Source: Manis javanica
Taxonomy: Eukaryota; Chordata; Mammalia; Pholidota; Manidae
Assembly: GCF_040802235.1 (NCBI RefSeq)
Contig: NC_133158.1
Location: 155,260,401 to 155,324,400 of the forward strand
DNA length: 64,000 bases
Reading direction: 5' to 3'
The position numbers and the translations under genes are program-made. The notes below the pieces were generated by a model that did not search any database, was not told the DNA's origin, and worked only from the letters and a program-made list of their open reading frames with translations. This document shows positions 50,910 to 63,080 of this stretch, one piece after another. Each line of letters opens with the position of its first letter. The first letter of the stretch is position 1.

Positions 50910-51360
50910 TAGATTTTGAAGCCACTAAATATAGTCTTTATTTATTCTTTTAAGTGTCCTAAGCAGGTTTTCCTTATTTGTCATAAGAACATTTCAACCT
51001 AAATTCTTTTGGTCCTGTAAAACAAGCTTTGTTTTTTTTTTATAATGCTATTTATACATAACTGGGTTAAATCAATATGAGATCAGGGTTCTGTAGTCAT
51101 AGTTGGTAAAAGGCACATTACAAAATCAGAAGGTCCTTCTGAAAACACTTTCTGTATTTCAGTAGTGTCCACAGACTGGGATGAGGCCTTGGGAATTATT
51201 TTTGAGGAAACCAAAGGCAAAGTTGCTATTAGTGGCTGAATGGTGTAGCATCGGTTCTCTGAGAAACAAATAACATCTTGGAATTAAGGATGTTTTGCTT
51301 ATTCATCTGAAACTTAAAGATTTTGAAGAAGTTGAACATTTCACAGATGTTTTCTTTAGT
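50910..51360. other. AGTR1 intron, no feature seen
   Basis: AT-rich DNA between the hAT copy and the tandem duplication, with nothing recognised. Confidence 0.45.
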
Positions 51361-51361
51361 G

Positions 51362-51507
51362 TTTTGTTATTTGCAAACAGAATGTCACAGTTACTTTGAA
51401 AGTTTTGATACAAACGTGCGCATGTTAGTAAAAATTTTGTTATTTGCAAACAGAATGTCACAGTTACTTTGAAAGTTTTAATACAAATGTGAGCATGTTA
51501 GTAAAAA
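51362..51507. repeat. two-copy tandem duplication, 73-bp unit
   Basis: Units 51362-51434 and 51435-51507 differ at only 3 positions (near GATACAAACGTGCG against AATACAAATGTGAG). This is a fairly recent duplication compared with the surrounding ancient repeats. Confidence 0.95.
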
Positions 51508-51509
51508 AC

Positions 51510-52845
51510 CAAGAGCTTCCGAAATAACAGAAGGGAGGTTGGTCCAAGAATCATTTCCAACAGGAGCCTCCATGGATTACTGTCCTGTTTCTTCTGCGCT
51601 AAGACTGGTGGGGTATTACAGACAAAGAGCTCCTTCTGTTCAGTATTCTTATGATATAAAATAAAGCTCCCTGTCTTAGTGTCTTCCTAATTAGGACATA
51701 CGTTTTAATGAATGTTTTCCAGAGCTGGATTTTTGCTGAAAACATGCACAGCTTAGCATCCTAAACTTAACTAGACTCAAAAACAAAAACAAAATCCCTG
51801 AAGCTTTCTGGTTAGGGAGCTCTGTAGAATGTTACTATTTTTGTCTCCCAGATTAAAGTAGTCCTAAATAGTTTCCTAACACACTGTGGAGTGCCTTCCA
51901 GCAAGTGTTTCCTACTTGCCAATGGAGCAGAGAGGAGTAAAGTCACCTCTAATGTCTGTCTACCCACCCACTACCTCTCCTATCTGTTTTCTTCTTTGAT
52001 AAAATGGAATTACAACATATTCAGAAGGGGACAAGCCACTCTTTTCATTCTCCCTGGAGGGACTAGGGAGCATCTCCCCTGTTAATTTGGGAATTTGAGG
52101 GCCTGTTCTTTGAGCTGAGTTTTTGTCAGGAGAAAAAAATCTTTCAAGCTGGGGAAAATTCAGGAGTCTCTTTATGAAAAATATCATACAGGGCCATGTG
52201 CAGGAGCTGGACTGGCAGAGCAGTCCCTTGCCTGCCCTACTGCCCTCTCAAGTTCTCAGGGCAGCAAATGCCCACTGTGTAACCATGGACACATGCCTCG
52301 CAGAGGGCTGGACTGCATGCCCCATATTGCCCCTGGTCCTGTATCTTATCGGAGTGAGGGAGATGTTTGTTAAGAGTTCCTAATTTGGTGGTTGAGGAGG
52401 GAGCAGTCACTTCCCCCTGGCCCTGCGGAAGCCTTACGTACTCTGGAGAGCACTGTTCAGTCACCCGCAGCCACAAGGAGATCCTCGCCAAGGGGCTGAA
52501 AATCTCTCACATGGCTTATCAACCATACATAAATATCTTGGTAATTCTGACACTGTTTACATTTAAAATAATATAAATATATATGTTCTTAAGCTGTATA
52601 TTGCAAGGGGCAGGGTAAGATTGGAATTTCTTTTCCACTTTTTGTTTCTGTCACTAGAAAATGGTATGTGTGGCTCCTTTTACAACTACCACTGCTGACA
52701 CATTAGAGAAAACTACTGACAGTACTACAGGTGTGAGATATTTACCTGAATGCAGAACTTCCGGGATGGTTTCAGTGACTTACTCAGATAAAAAGTCAGC
52801 CATTTTAGACCAATTTGTCAAGTATCAAGTCTGGAAAGAGAAGAA
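51510..52845. other. AGTR1 intron, no gene seen
   Basis: No feature recognised. The 52.19-52.50 kb part is GC-richer and carries overlapping short frames on both strands without known domains. Confidence 0.4.
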
Positions 52846-52849
52846 AATT

Positions 52850-53792
52850 AATGTAAAAAATGGGCAATGGATCTGAACAGATACTTCTCCAAAGAAACGA
52901 TGCTCCACATCACTAATCATCAGGGAAATGCAAATTAAAACCACAAATGAGATATCACCTCACACCAGTTAGCATGGCCAACATCCAAAAGACAAGGAAC
53001 AACAAATGCTGGTGAGGATGTGAAGAAAGGGGAACCCTCCTACACTGCTGGTGGGAATGTACATTAGTTCAACCATTGTGGAAAGCAGTATGGAGGTTCC
53101 TCAAAAAACTAAAAATAGAAATACCATTTGACCCAGAAATTCCACTCCTAGGAATTTATCCAAAGAAAACAGGGTACCAGTTTGAAAAAGACATATGCAC
53201 CCCTATGTTTATTGCAGCACCATTTACAATAGCCAAGATATGGAATAACCTAAGTGTTCATCAGTAGATGAATGGATAAAGAAGATGTGGTACATATACA
53301 TAATGGTCTATTATTCAGCCATAAGAAGAAAACAAATCCTACCATTTACAACAACATGGATGGAGCTAGAGGGTATTATGCTCAGTGAAATAAGCCAGGC
53401 GGAGTAAGACAAGCACCAAATATTTTCACTCATTTGTGGAGTATAACAACAATGCAAAACTGAAGGAACAAAACAGCAGCAGACTCATAGACTCCAAGAA
53501 GGGACTAAGGGTTACCAAAGGGAAGGGGTAGAGGAGGGTGGGTGGGGAGGGAGGGAGAAGGGAATTGAGGGGCATTATGATTGGCACACATGGTGTGTGT
53601 GGGGGTCACGGAGAAGACAGTGTAGCACAGAGAAGACAAGTATTGACTCTGTGGCATCCTGCTATGCTGATGGACAGTGACAGTGGTGGTGTGTCGGGGG
53701 GTACTCAATAATATGGGTGAATGCAGTAACCACAATGTTGCTCATGTGAAACCTTCATAAGATTGTATATCAATGATACCTTAATAAAAAAA
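52850..53792 (+). mobile_element. 5'-truncated L1, second copy
   Basis: About 940 bp closely similar to the 45.2-kb copy over ORF2 (same GGAAAGCAGTATGGAGG run) but with a roughly 31-bp deletion at about 52898. Its 3' UTR end differs (it contains ACCTTCATAAGATTG before the ATGATACC end), so it belongs to a related but distinct L1 subfamily. Antisense to AGTR1; target duplication not found. Confidence 0.85.
53076..53267 (+). pseudogene. L1 ORF2 C-terminal remnant
   Basis: A 63-codon open piece of the L1 reverse-transcriptase protein's C-terminal region, matching 45671 onward in the other copy. Broken by stops on both sides. Confidence 0.8.
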
Positions 53793-53794
53793 GG

Positions 53795-54275
53795 ACATAT
53801 TTTGGATGACACATATTAAAGTTGTAAAAATAAAGATTAATGTGATTCACTAAATATAGTCAGAAATTTCTTTTTTTTAATTTATAGAATAAGCATTAAC
53901 ACCACATCTTAAAAATGTCTCCGAAGGGAATGAGACCATCTCATCCACATCAAGGACGTACTTTTCCTTATGTAGAGTTAGGTTGTATTAAGTGGCTGTC
54001 TGTGAGCGGATCTTGTCCTTTTCCTGTTTATAGTCAACATCTTCCCTTGAGCCCTTGTAGATATATACTACAGGAGAAAAAAATGTTTTGGGGAAAAATA
54101 GTGCTATCTTATTCTAACACCCATATGTAGACATAACTACTAAATATAATATAATAATAGATATATTTTTACTTGTGAATCTACAGTTAAACTTTGAGTA
54201 ATGATTCTTTTTACTATAAACCTTATATAGGCGTTATTGCACCATAATTTAAAAAAAACTTGTTAAAATGTCTTC
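53795..54275. other. AGTR1 intron, no feature seen
   Basis: AT-rich DNA, nothing recognised. Confidence 0.45.
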
Positions 54276-54279
54276 TGCT

Positions 54280-55260
54280 TTTATTTTTTATTGAAATAAT
54301 ACATGCAGGTGGTATACTTATCAAGTCCCAGGAGACCATAAAATGAAAGTACAGTCTCCTAGCCCTCTTTAATTGTCTCTCTGAATCATCCACTTCACAG
54401 AGATTCTTAGTACTAATAAGTTCTTATGTATCCTTCTAAGACTTCACAAAATGTATACACATGCATATAAATGTGTACTTCCATGATTTTTCATTTTACA
54501 CATCACACTATTCTGCTCTTTAGTTTCTTTTAAACTTAATAATATGGCTAGCAGAACTTTCTTTCTACATTAATATATATAAGTCTATCTCATTCGTTTT
54601 GGTGATTATACCGAATTTCATTCATTGCATTGTTACATGATAATTTACTTAAGTAGCCCCCTATTAATGGGCCTTAAGGTTTTTCTTTTTTTCAGTTTCC
54701 CATTTTGGTTTCTTAAAAAAATATGCCTCAATGATTGTATTTATACATATGCATCTTTGTACTTACATGAATATATTAGCAAAAGAAGTTCCAAAAATAA
54801 CCGTTGAAGCAAATTGTACACTCTAAGTTTTTGAAAGATACTTATGAGATGTCTTCCATAAAGGTTATGTCAATTTATGATACTGGAAATCTGGCTTTCA
54901 TTGGATCTTAAGTTTTCTCCTCAGTCTGAGAAATGAAAAGCACACATTTGGGTTGATTTGCATTTCTTGAATTACTAATGAGGTTGAGCTTTTTGTTTTC
55001 TTACTTTTTGTAGTTACTCTTCTACCCGTTTGCCTAGTCATGGACTTCACTCATTTTTCAATTGGGTGGTTCATTGTTTTTCACGTTAAAGTGCTGATAT
55101 TTTGCACATAATGTGTGGCAACAGCATTCCCGAGTTCCTGTTTATATTTTGACTTTATTTTATATTCAACCATTTACAGTTTTATATGTGCCAACTTCAT
55201 CAATATTTTTCCTTATAGCTTTGGGGGATTTTTTTAAGTAAGAAAATTTTTTAAAGCTGA
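54280..55260 (-). mobile_element. old L1 fragment, reversed
   Basis: It reads like the reverse of old L1 3' ORF2 DNA, most clearly around 54955-55080: TTGATTTGCATTTCTTGAATTACTAATGAGG and a TTTTTCAATTGGGTGGTTC phrase. No frame remains. The 54.28-54.9 kb part is less certain. Confidence 0.5.
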
Positions 55261-55264
55261 AGAG

Positions 55265-56105
55265 TTATTCAAGAAGACTGTATATAGGTTACTTTTTAAA
55301 TAGCAATGTACACCAACTTACAATAGTATTGTTAAGTAAAATAATTTTGGTATTAGAAGGAGCTATTTTTATTCCTATTTCTTGTGGCTTTGTTTTTATA
55401 GCAAGAGAAATTTCCCATAAGATTTCTCCTACCAAATACTGCTGTGGTGTGAATTCTGTGGACTTGGGCTCTAGTGTATCTTAGAAAAAAAACTAGTCTC
55501 AGGGTTGGATTTGCCCATATCATTCTCTAGAGAGTTAATAGTTTTTAAGGCCTGAAATCTAGAGTCAGTTACAAGGCAAGTAATAGAAATTCCAAGAGAC
55601 ATGGAAAGAAAGAAAGTATAGAAGTAATAGAGATTCATTGTAGGAAATTTTGAAAGTACATGCAAAAAAAAAAAAAAAGAAAAAGCCACCTTTGATCTGA
55701 TCTTAGCCTTGATCTTAATAACCCTCAAAATCATGTAAGATTTGTTATGTATTTTTCCTAGTCTTTCTTATCTGTTCCTCAAATATTCAGGCATTTAAAA
55801 AATATATCAGTGATTTTTAGTTATAAATCAGTGCCAATATAAGTACACTGTTTTTATTAGAATACCAGTGACCCCAATAAAGACCATAATGTCACCGTGA
55901 CAAGAATCTCATACACACACACACACACACTCACACACAGAGGATCACACCATGATTTATGTTTTACACATTATTATTTGCTTATGATTATCTTCCCTTG
56001 TCGTTAAAATATTTTTAAACATATAAAATTATTTAAAAATTGTATATTAAATATATACTTCTATAAATATATAGCACTCTATAATATTCAATCATATGGC
56101 TTAAC
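55265..56105. other. AGTR1 intron with low-complexity tracts
   Basis: It contains a 15-base A-run at about 55664-55678 and a CA microsatellite at 55912-55939. Some of the text resembles decayed L1, but I cannot assign it. Confidence 0.45.
55912..55939. repeat. CA microsatellite
   Basis: About 13 CA units with one T interruption. Length polymorphism between individuals is likely. Confidence 0.95.
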
Positions 56106-56109
56106 CTAA

Positions 56110-57580
56110 TGGGAATTTAAAAGAATAGATGTGTTTCTCTCAAAAATTCATTCTGTTAACCAAGTATATCAAATGCCAGAACACTTTTAAGAAATCATTG
56201 CATAGGAATCACATCAGATTATTTTCCATTCTGGATAAAGTGGCAGCAATTAACTGTGTGAAGGTTAAGGGCTGGGAGACATCATAGTACAATGTGTTTT
56301 ATGTGAAGTGACATCATTTGAACTGAAAGAGATTATTAAAACTGAGTTAATAGAACATTCTTGTTCGAGGGGTATACCATGTGGATTTAGAAGCATGCAA
56401 AATGTATTTGAATTGGTTTAATAAGAAGAGTTTGGGTCAAAAAGTGAAGAAAAGTGTATGTGATGATAAAATTATAAATGTATGAAGTTCCCTAGAAGAA
56501 ATGTTGTGATATTTTTTTCTATTTGTTTAGAAAAAGGTCCAGGGCAGATTATATTCTCAGTCACAGTCACAAGTGAGCAGCAGGGCTGTAAAGGGCCCTG
56601 AGAGAATCACTGGCATTTTATCATTTATCAGCACTGAGAAAGTCTGCCTGCTATGTGCAGGGTGTCTGCTGGTCACTACGCTCTCTCTGAACCCTGATAG
56701 TTGGCATCAGGGCAGCCCTGGGGTTGAATCTGCCCTTAGCCATAACTTACACGTTAGACACTGTACTATTAGTGCTGCTTAACATTCCAGGTCTAAACAG
56801 CTGGTGAGGTTCTGTCTCCCAGGGAAGTCCCTTTATTACTGAGAAAATTGTGGCTGCTCAGCCCTCTTGACATTCATCTCCTCTCAAACATGATCATATC
56901 AGGAACCCAGGCTCACCTGTCTTTTGACCAACATCAGTGGTTGACCCTGTCAACAGACATTTAGACTGATCCCACTGACAGCACTCAGAGAATCTAAATG
57001 CACTATGAGAAATCAATCATTCAGACACTGGATCATTTGGGGGAGTCACTGGCTTAAATCAAATAAGTCATCATTTGCTTACAGACTAAGTTGTTAGTAA
57101 CTATATTCAACTACAGTTTTGTAAACCATGCTTATAGATAAATATTTACATTAAAAACCGAGTGCTATGTAATCTGAGTTGGAATGCTGAACATTTTATG
57201 TATGTAGGGAATAACTTGTTCAATTCAAGGAGACCTTTTTTTTTGTAGCATCAGAACCCCAAAAGGTAAAAACAGTAAATTTTAGGTAAGTTATGGGCAA
57301 AAAAATAGAAGTACCAAATCTTAAGTTATAAAGTTATAAATAATGGGTTGTTACAGTTTTAGTATTTAGTTCCCAACTAAAGAAGGAATTTCTAGAATTC
57401 TTCATTATTACATTTAAAGGTAAGATGACAGGCAAATGTTGTAACTAAAATGGAAAAGATCTTATTTTTTCTATGAGGGAAATTATTTGATTTCAAATTA
57501 TAACTTTAAATTACAAATAAATTCTCAAACAATTAGTTAACCTTAACAGACAGGCAGCCTTGGGTAGAGCAGACACTATG
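56110..57580. other. AGTR1 intron, no feature seen
   Basis: Unique-looking intron, no gene or clear repeat recognised. Confidence 0.45.
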
Positions 57581-57582
57581 GG

Positions 57583-57775
57583 GTGACAGTGAAGAGCACA
57601 GGAACCAGAAGTTCCAATCTTGACTGACCAGTTACCACATTTGATTGTATCCCAATCTGTAAACAGGATTAAGCAGCTACAATTTCATAGGGATGTTGTG
57701 AGGATTAAATAAAAGTAATGTTTAAAGGCAGATTACATGTGCTTAATAAATGTTACCTTTATTAAAAATGTTAGC
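57583..57775 (+). repeat. MIR SINE
   Basis: Collinear with MIR: GTGAAGAGCACAGGAACC, a decayed middle, CAATCTGTAAACAGGATTAAG, GGATGTTGTGAGGATTAAAT and TGTGCTTAATAAATG. Confidence 0.85.
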
Positions 57776-57844
57776 TTATTAAAAAGCCAAGAAAATAACC
57801 TTTAGGTTATCATTTTCTACAAGGCATAGGTACTGTACACTTCT

Positions 57845-57985
57845 GCTTCTCTAACTTTAATGTGCATTTGAATCACCTGGGGATCTTGTTAAAATGCAAG
57901 TTCTCAGTAGGTCTGGGTGGGGTCTGAGAATCTGCACTTCAAACAAGCTCCCCGGTGATGCCCATCCTGCTGGTCTGTAGGCCTT
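57845..57985 (+). mobile_element. MER5A-like DNA transposon
   Basis: MER5A-type text: TTTAATGTGCATTTGAATCACCTGGGG-like start, GGTCTGGGTGGGGTCTGAGA, TCTGCACTTC and CAAGCTCCCCGGTGATG. Confidence 0.8.
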
Positions 57986-58026
57986 GACGCCTGAGGGAAT
58001 CGCGGATGGCTGCTCCTACTCTGCAG

Positions 58027-58115
58027 TAGTGGTTCTCAATAGGTGGAAATGCAGAGCTTCCTGGTGACTGTGATATGCTTGCCTTGCCTGTTTCCTAATG
58101 TCTCAAGAACCACTG
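58027..58115 (+). mobile_element. tiny hAT-type MITE remnant
   Basis: Its ends are inverted: GTAGTGGTTCTCAAT at the start and TCTCAAGAACCACTGA at the end. This fits a MER5-family element reduced to about 90 bp, directly downstream of another MER5A-like copy. Confidence 0.6.
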
Positions 58116-58119
58116 ATTT

Positions 58120-59740
58120 TATATTTCAACCTTTTATTCTATTTCTCCTTTTTTTTTTTTACCATTCTCTCTACTTTTGCCTTGCCATTACAGCTTTAGA
58201 CTAAAATATGGCATTAATACTTAGTTCCCCAGTTAGTATGAATAAAGCATCAATTTTAAATCATTTTATTGTATGTACCAGGGTAACATCTCTCTTCTAA
58301 AGTCAGAGGCATTGGGTGTGGTCCATGCTATCACAGGAGTTCTCATCCCACAGGGAGGGGAAGGTTGTGGTAGTTATTATGGAAGTGGCTGCAATCAGTG
58401 TGGCCACATTAGACATTCCATCTGCTCTGAAAGGTAGGCAGGTAGGAGGGTTGTTTTTAAATGGCTTCCTGTCCCAGTGGCTTTGGGATGATTAGAGAGA
58501 CCCATATCTAAATATGTACTTAGCTAGACCAACATCTCTCTAGGGCAAAGACCAGTTTTATACTTTCGCGTGTCCTGAGGGCCTGATGTGACTTGATATA
58601 TAGTACTCCCTCTTTAAGTATTTTCTCCATTTGTTGATACATTTCATAGGTACACTTCTTCATTTTCCAAGGTAGATGAAAGAAGTTTAGATAAATGTAA
58701 GTCAGGAAATATCTGAATAAATCTTAGAGAGCAAATCAGCAATCATAAACTCTCTTCAAGACTGCACAACCATACATGTATTTTCTGATATTCTTACTCT
58801 GAAGTTAACCATTAAAGAGTTTAAGTCCACTGACCTAGCAGAGATTTTAATATCATGTGGCTAAGAACAAAACAGCTTATATGTGTATAAAATGAACAAG
58901 AAATCACATAAAAGTGGACCCAAACTAAATGATTATTAGTTCTATGATTTAAAATTTTAAGGACTATTAATTCTGATTTAAAATTTTAAGGACATCTAGA
59001 ATTGAGACTCTGATTGTGAAGGTATAGTGCAATTGTGAAAAACCAAGCATACCGGTTTTCCATTTGTAAATGTTAGAAAAGTAAGTAAATGTGAGGCTAG
59101 CAAAACAATTTAAAATATTCTTGGGAGTAGGAAGAAACTTTTATAGTAACTGGCAGATTCTAGACATTTATTTCTACTTAAGATGTTTGGATTATGCCAT
59201 CCAAATGTTATTTAGGAACCAAACCAAACAAAAACAATCTCTTCTAAATTGAGCTATAAGAATAATGTAAAATAAAGCAGTCATACAGCATTTATAGTAT
59301 ATAGTGAATTCTTTGTTAGTAAATATTTTGAAAGACAGTTTTGGTTTTCATGCTTAAGGGAATTTTTACCCCATGTGATCATCTGCTAGGAAGAGAAAGA
59401 ATCAGAATCAGGTAGCAAAACTTTCAATGTTAATGTGACCACACCTAAAAGCAAGATTTACTTGTCACTTCTATGACTGCTTGAAATACATACTTTGTTC
59501 TCTATATCCAGTTCTCAAACTTGTCATTAAAATAACTACTAATAAATATTGTGCAAACTTATAGCTCTTTAGTTGTTTTTTAGATGTATTTAGTTTAGAT
59601 GTATTTTAGAGCTTTAATAGATAATAGTCATTTGCCAAGTCAGCTTAATATTACCTTAAATCCCTCTAGACACTGCTTCATTTAACATGGTTTAAGCCAC
59701 TGAAAAGTTGATTTTTGGTAGCTAAAATTCATATCATGAA
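58120..59740. other. AGTR1 intron, no gene seen
   Basis: AT-rich. A short direct repeat (GATTTAAAATTTTAAGGAC twice, 58946-58993) and a possible decayed L2 piece at about 58540-58625 are the only structures seen. Confidence 0.4.
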
Positions 59741-59742
59741 TA

Positions 59743-59865
59743 AAATAGAAAATATAAAGTGATAGCTAAATTTAAGCTGGAAATGAGAAAAATTTCCTGT
59801 TACAAATAGAAAATATAAAGTGATAGCTAAATTTAAGCTGGAAATGGGAAAAATTTCCTGTTTAC
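59743..59865. repeat. two-copy tandem duplication, 61-bp unit
   Basis: Units start at 59743 and 59804. They share AAATAGAAAATATAAAGTGA and AAATTTCCTGTT and differ by one A/G substitution and one inserted T, so the duplication is recent. Confidence 0.95.
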
Positions 59866-59869
59866 AAAA

Positions 59870-61315
59870 ATTTTCTTTTGCTTATGAGAACTTTGGAATA
59901 TTGTTTTAATAAATATCTATATTAAAAGAAACACAAACCATGTAATTCAATGACTTTAGACAATTTTGAAAGAGAAACAGAACTATTTTGAAGAAAAATA
60001 ATAGTACTTTCCAGTGACGATAGGTTTAAAAGCTAATTTGTCCAATTTGCTGGACAACTTCGGAGAAAAGTGTTGCTAAGCCGACCTTGGATACTTGGTC
60101 ATATTTTGTTGCTCTGGCTTTATATTTATTTATTGCTACAATGTGTCTTCAGGAAAGCTTTTTAATCTTTACAACACTTGGATTTACTTCACACCTCTAA
60201 ATAAAATTCTTAATTTGTTAGCCTACTTGGGAGACTTTTTGGCATTGCCCAGTCGTGACTGAGAGGGCAAGGACTAGGTAAACTAATGAGCATGGGGCTA
60301 AAGGCCGGGAGCCTGCATCAGGCAGCCAAAACATCAAGTGTGCCGGGGCACGATTTGGGCTCGGTCCCTCTAACAAATTTGAAAGCAAAATACAGCAACT
60401 CTCAATTATCTGCTTAAAAAGGACATAGTGACAGCACAGATAAAACTATAGGAGACATGCATCAGGTATGTAACATTTCAAACTCCATTGTAGCTGAGGA
60501 TTTTACCTGGGCTTCGGGTAAGCAGCAGACTAAACCTTTCATTATTTTCCCTCTAGCATAGGCCAAATAATTACTCATGGTAGTAACAACAAGAGCAGCA
60601 GAAAAACAAAAACAAAAACAACCCCACCCCCCCACAAAATTATATATGTACACATGCAATTCTCACCTCCAATTAGAGAAAAGGGAAAAGCAAGAAGAAA
60701 CACCCAAACAGTCGACAGATTTGTCCTTCTTTGAACACTTAACCAGGGTTAGAGAGGGATGGGAAAGATTTAAGCTCAGAAATTTGGGATGGGGAGCTTT
60801 GCCAAAGCAACAGTGACTGAAGACATTTTATAAATCTTAAGGAAAATAAGTCTTTTTTGGCATCAGTGGACCCAGTGGAAGAAAACCAGTTTTCTTCTGA
60901 GTTGGATGGTGGATCAGTTGATTCATTTTAAGGTCAAAGAGAAGCCAAACCAGAAATCAAGGCCTCATGATGGGCACAAAGAACAATGAAGTCAGGAAAA
61001 AAAGGGACAGGCAGAGTAGATAACAGACCTGACATTAATAATCATGAAACTTTATCAAATGTTGAGATCTAGGAACTTGGGGCCCCTCCCTGAGCTTTTA
61101 GCCAAGTTACAGGAACTACCAACTGTAATCTGGGGGATGGATGCTTAGAGCCAGCACTGAAACCTAATAGTTTTCCAGAGCAGGTAATTTTTCCAGAGAG
61201 TTATTGCAATGGTTTTGAGTATCCCAATCAAGGGCTAAAAGGGTAATTATTTTTTTAAGCAGTTAACTAGAAAACAAAAGATATCAAGGAATTCTATCAC
61301 TGGAGGAAACCTTAT
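59870..61315. other. AGTR1 intron, no feature seen
   Basis: No gene or clear repeat. The block at 60.03-60.36 kb is single-copy in this window and less AT-rich. Conservation cannot be tested here. Confidence 0.4.
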
Positions 61316-61317
61316 GT

Positions 61318-61390
61318 GCAGGCACCTGAGGTTCAGAACTGTGAAATAATTCTAAAAGCACATAGCCAGCTAAGTGGGAGTCTCTGTTCC
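61318..61390 (-). repeat. MIR SINE fragment
   Basis: Reversed MIR: CACCTGAGGTTCAGAACTGTG, then an ATAGCCAGCTAAGTGGGAG segment. Confidence 0.6.
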
Positions 61391-61394
61391 CTGC

Positions 61395-62580
61395 CCCATG
61401 GGCTTCCCTGCCCCTGCACTGTCTGCCAGGAAGGGTGGCGGGACGCCCAGCTGCCTGACGAAAGATTACCCACGTGGGCCTTGAGAGCCAGTATAGGAGA
61501 CAAGGAGGGCAGGCAGTGTCTTGTAACGGGGTTACAGCTTATGCTAAGGGAATAAATACCTGGGGATCCAGGACCTGCAGATTTAACTACCAAGATAATC
61601 ACTTGAGGGAGGAGGAACCTTTAGGAGGGGATACAAGTTGCTCAATAAAGTGATAAAACATGGAATGCCAGATTTCTTGTCTCTCTCACTGTTATTTTCT
61701 CTTCTCTGAATGACACTAGCAATAAATGCAACCAAATCCCAAATTTGATCCCAGGGGAGAGTGAACACACAAACTTCCACCAAGAACTGAGGGCTTCTGA
61801 GGGCCTGTAGTGGGGTTTGAATATTTAATGAGGCCCTCAACAAACAAAGAATTGGTAAGAAGCTTCAGATGGGTAACATCGCCAGGTCTCTAGTGGCTGT
61901 CCAAAGACAATAGGGCAAGATATGTTTTGGGAAAGACTTGTTGAGGTCTTTAGGAAGAAGTAACAGGTTGGCTCTGTGAAGAGACTGGGTTGGGTGTTTA
62001 AGAGAACTGGAGAATGGGGTGCTAGACAGAGAAGTAGAGGGGAGGGAAGGAGCCAGCCAGGGCTTCTAAAATCCCTCCTTGGTTACAAATGTGCACTGGC
62101 CAGGAGGCCTGTGGGGCTTGGTTTGTGGAGTCGTTCAGGCTTCTCTCCAGCCCAATTTGATGACTCCAGGGACACCTGGGAACACCAGAAGACGGGAGAG
62201 TTTGACCCAGGTCGGAGCAGCGCCTGGTGCCAAGGCCCCACCGGTATGGTTTGCGGGCAGGGGTAAGGGGGAGATGAGAGATGCTGGGGCATCACCTGTA
62301 AAGCAGAGAGGGAGGCTGGGGACACTCAACTTCATTTTAGAAGTAGCACAACTTATAAATGGAAACCCCGTGTAGTCATACCAGCTTTCTACTCAGGTCA
62401 TCACTGTTAAAAGACAAGAGTTAGCTAAAAGCCTCGGGAAGAAAGTTTACTGGTTGCATCCCATTTCTGCACATTTCTTGATAGGGTAACTCGAAAAAGT
62501 TTAGTCAAATGGTAATTAAATTTCTGGGGCAAACGATATCAAATTGTTCTATCCCAGCCCAGACTTCCCTCATCTGATTT
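61395..62580. other. first intron near the promoter, no feature seen
   Basis: GC content rises towards the promoter. Overlapping small frames (to 98 codons) have no recognisable domain and no gene is supported. Confidence 0.45.
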
Positions 62581-62753
62581 GGGGAAGGGCTTGCCAGCCC
62601 CCCAGGATGCGCCGACCGGGAAATAAGAGCTGTGTCTCCTTGGTCCGCGTGAACCTCCCAGGACAGCTCCCGCAGTTAGGATCCCTGGACTTCAAACTGA
62701 CCACCCCCGCCCTGCAGTCCCCAAGCCTGGCCGGGCGGTCGGCGCAGACTCAC

Positions 62754-62975
62754 CCGCGCCGCGGACGCTGCGCCCACGTCGGGCCGGGACCTGGCAGCGC
62801 TGGTGCGGGGCTTCCGCGCGCCGCCTCGGCGCCCCGGCAGTGCGCCCTCACTCGCGGGGTGCGCCGGGGCTGCTCCCCATCGATCGCCGTGCGGGTACGG
62901 CAGAGCTGCTAGCGGTCCGTCTGCCCAGGCGCCCTGTCGCCCACTGCCCGGGGCCTTGACTGACGAGCGCTGGAA
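62754..62975 (-). other. AGTR1: predicted AGTR1 exon 1 (non-coding)
   Basis: It runs from a TSS predicted about 30 bp below the TATA box to a strong splice donor (exon ...GCGCGG, intron GTGAGT at 62753). On the minus strand it contains GCTAGCAGCTCTGCC, GATCGATGGGGAGC and GCGAGTGAGGGCGCA, phrases I recall from human AGTR1 exon 1. Its role is 5' UTR only, with an upstream ORF. The exact TSS is inferred. Confidence 0.75.
62848..62880 (-). other. upstream ORF in exon 1 (10 codons)
   Basis: ATG at 62880 in the context GATCGATGG, stop TGA at 62850-62848, encoding the peptide MGSSPGAPRE. The start context is weak at -3 (T) with G at +4. Upstream ORFs in AGTR1 5' exons are known to lower receptor translation in other mammals. 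Whether this one does is inference. Confidence 0.6.
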
Positions 62976-63000
62976 TCATGAGCTACGCTGCAGCTCCGAA

Positions 63001-63006
63001 TTTATA
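63001..63006 (-). promoter_or_regulatory. AGTR1: TATA box of AGTR1
   Basis: Minus strand reads GCTATAAATTCGG. A start site about 25-32 bp downstream falls near 62970-62976, in the CpG island and just before the exon-1 text recognised from human. Confidence 0.7.
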
Positions 63007-63070
63007 GCGAGGGGCGTTGCTGCTCCGTGGGTGTCAGGGGCGAGGCTCTGTTTTGCATTCCCTCCTCCTC

Positions 63071-63080
63071 CGCCCCGCCC
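63071..63080 (-). promoter_or_regulatory. AGTR1: GC box (Sp1-like) of AGTR1
   Basis: GGGCGGGGCG on the minus strand lies about 65-70 bp upstream of the TATA box. A GC-box-driven AGTR1 promoter is described in the literature; the match here is by sequence only. Confidence 0.6.
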
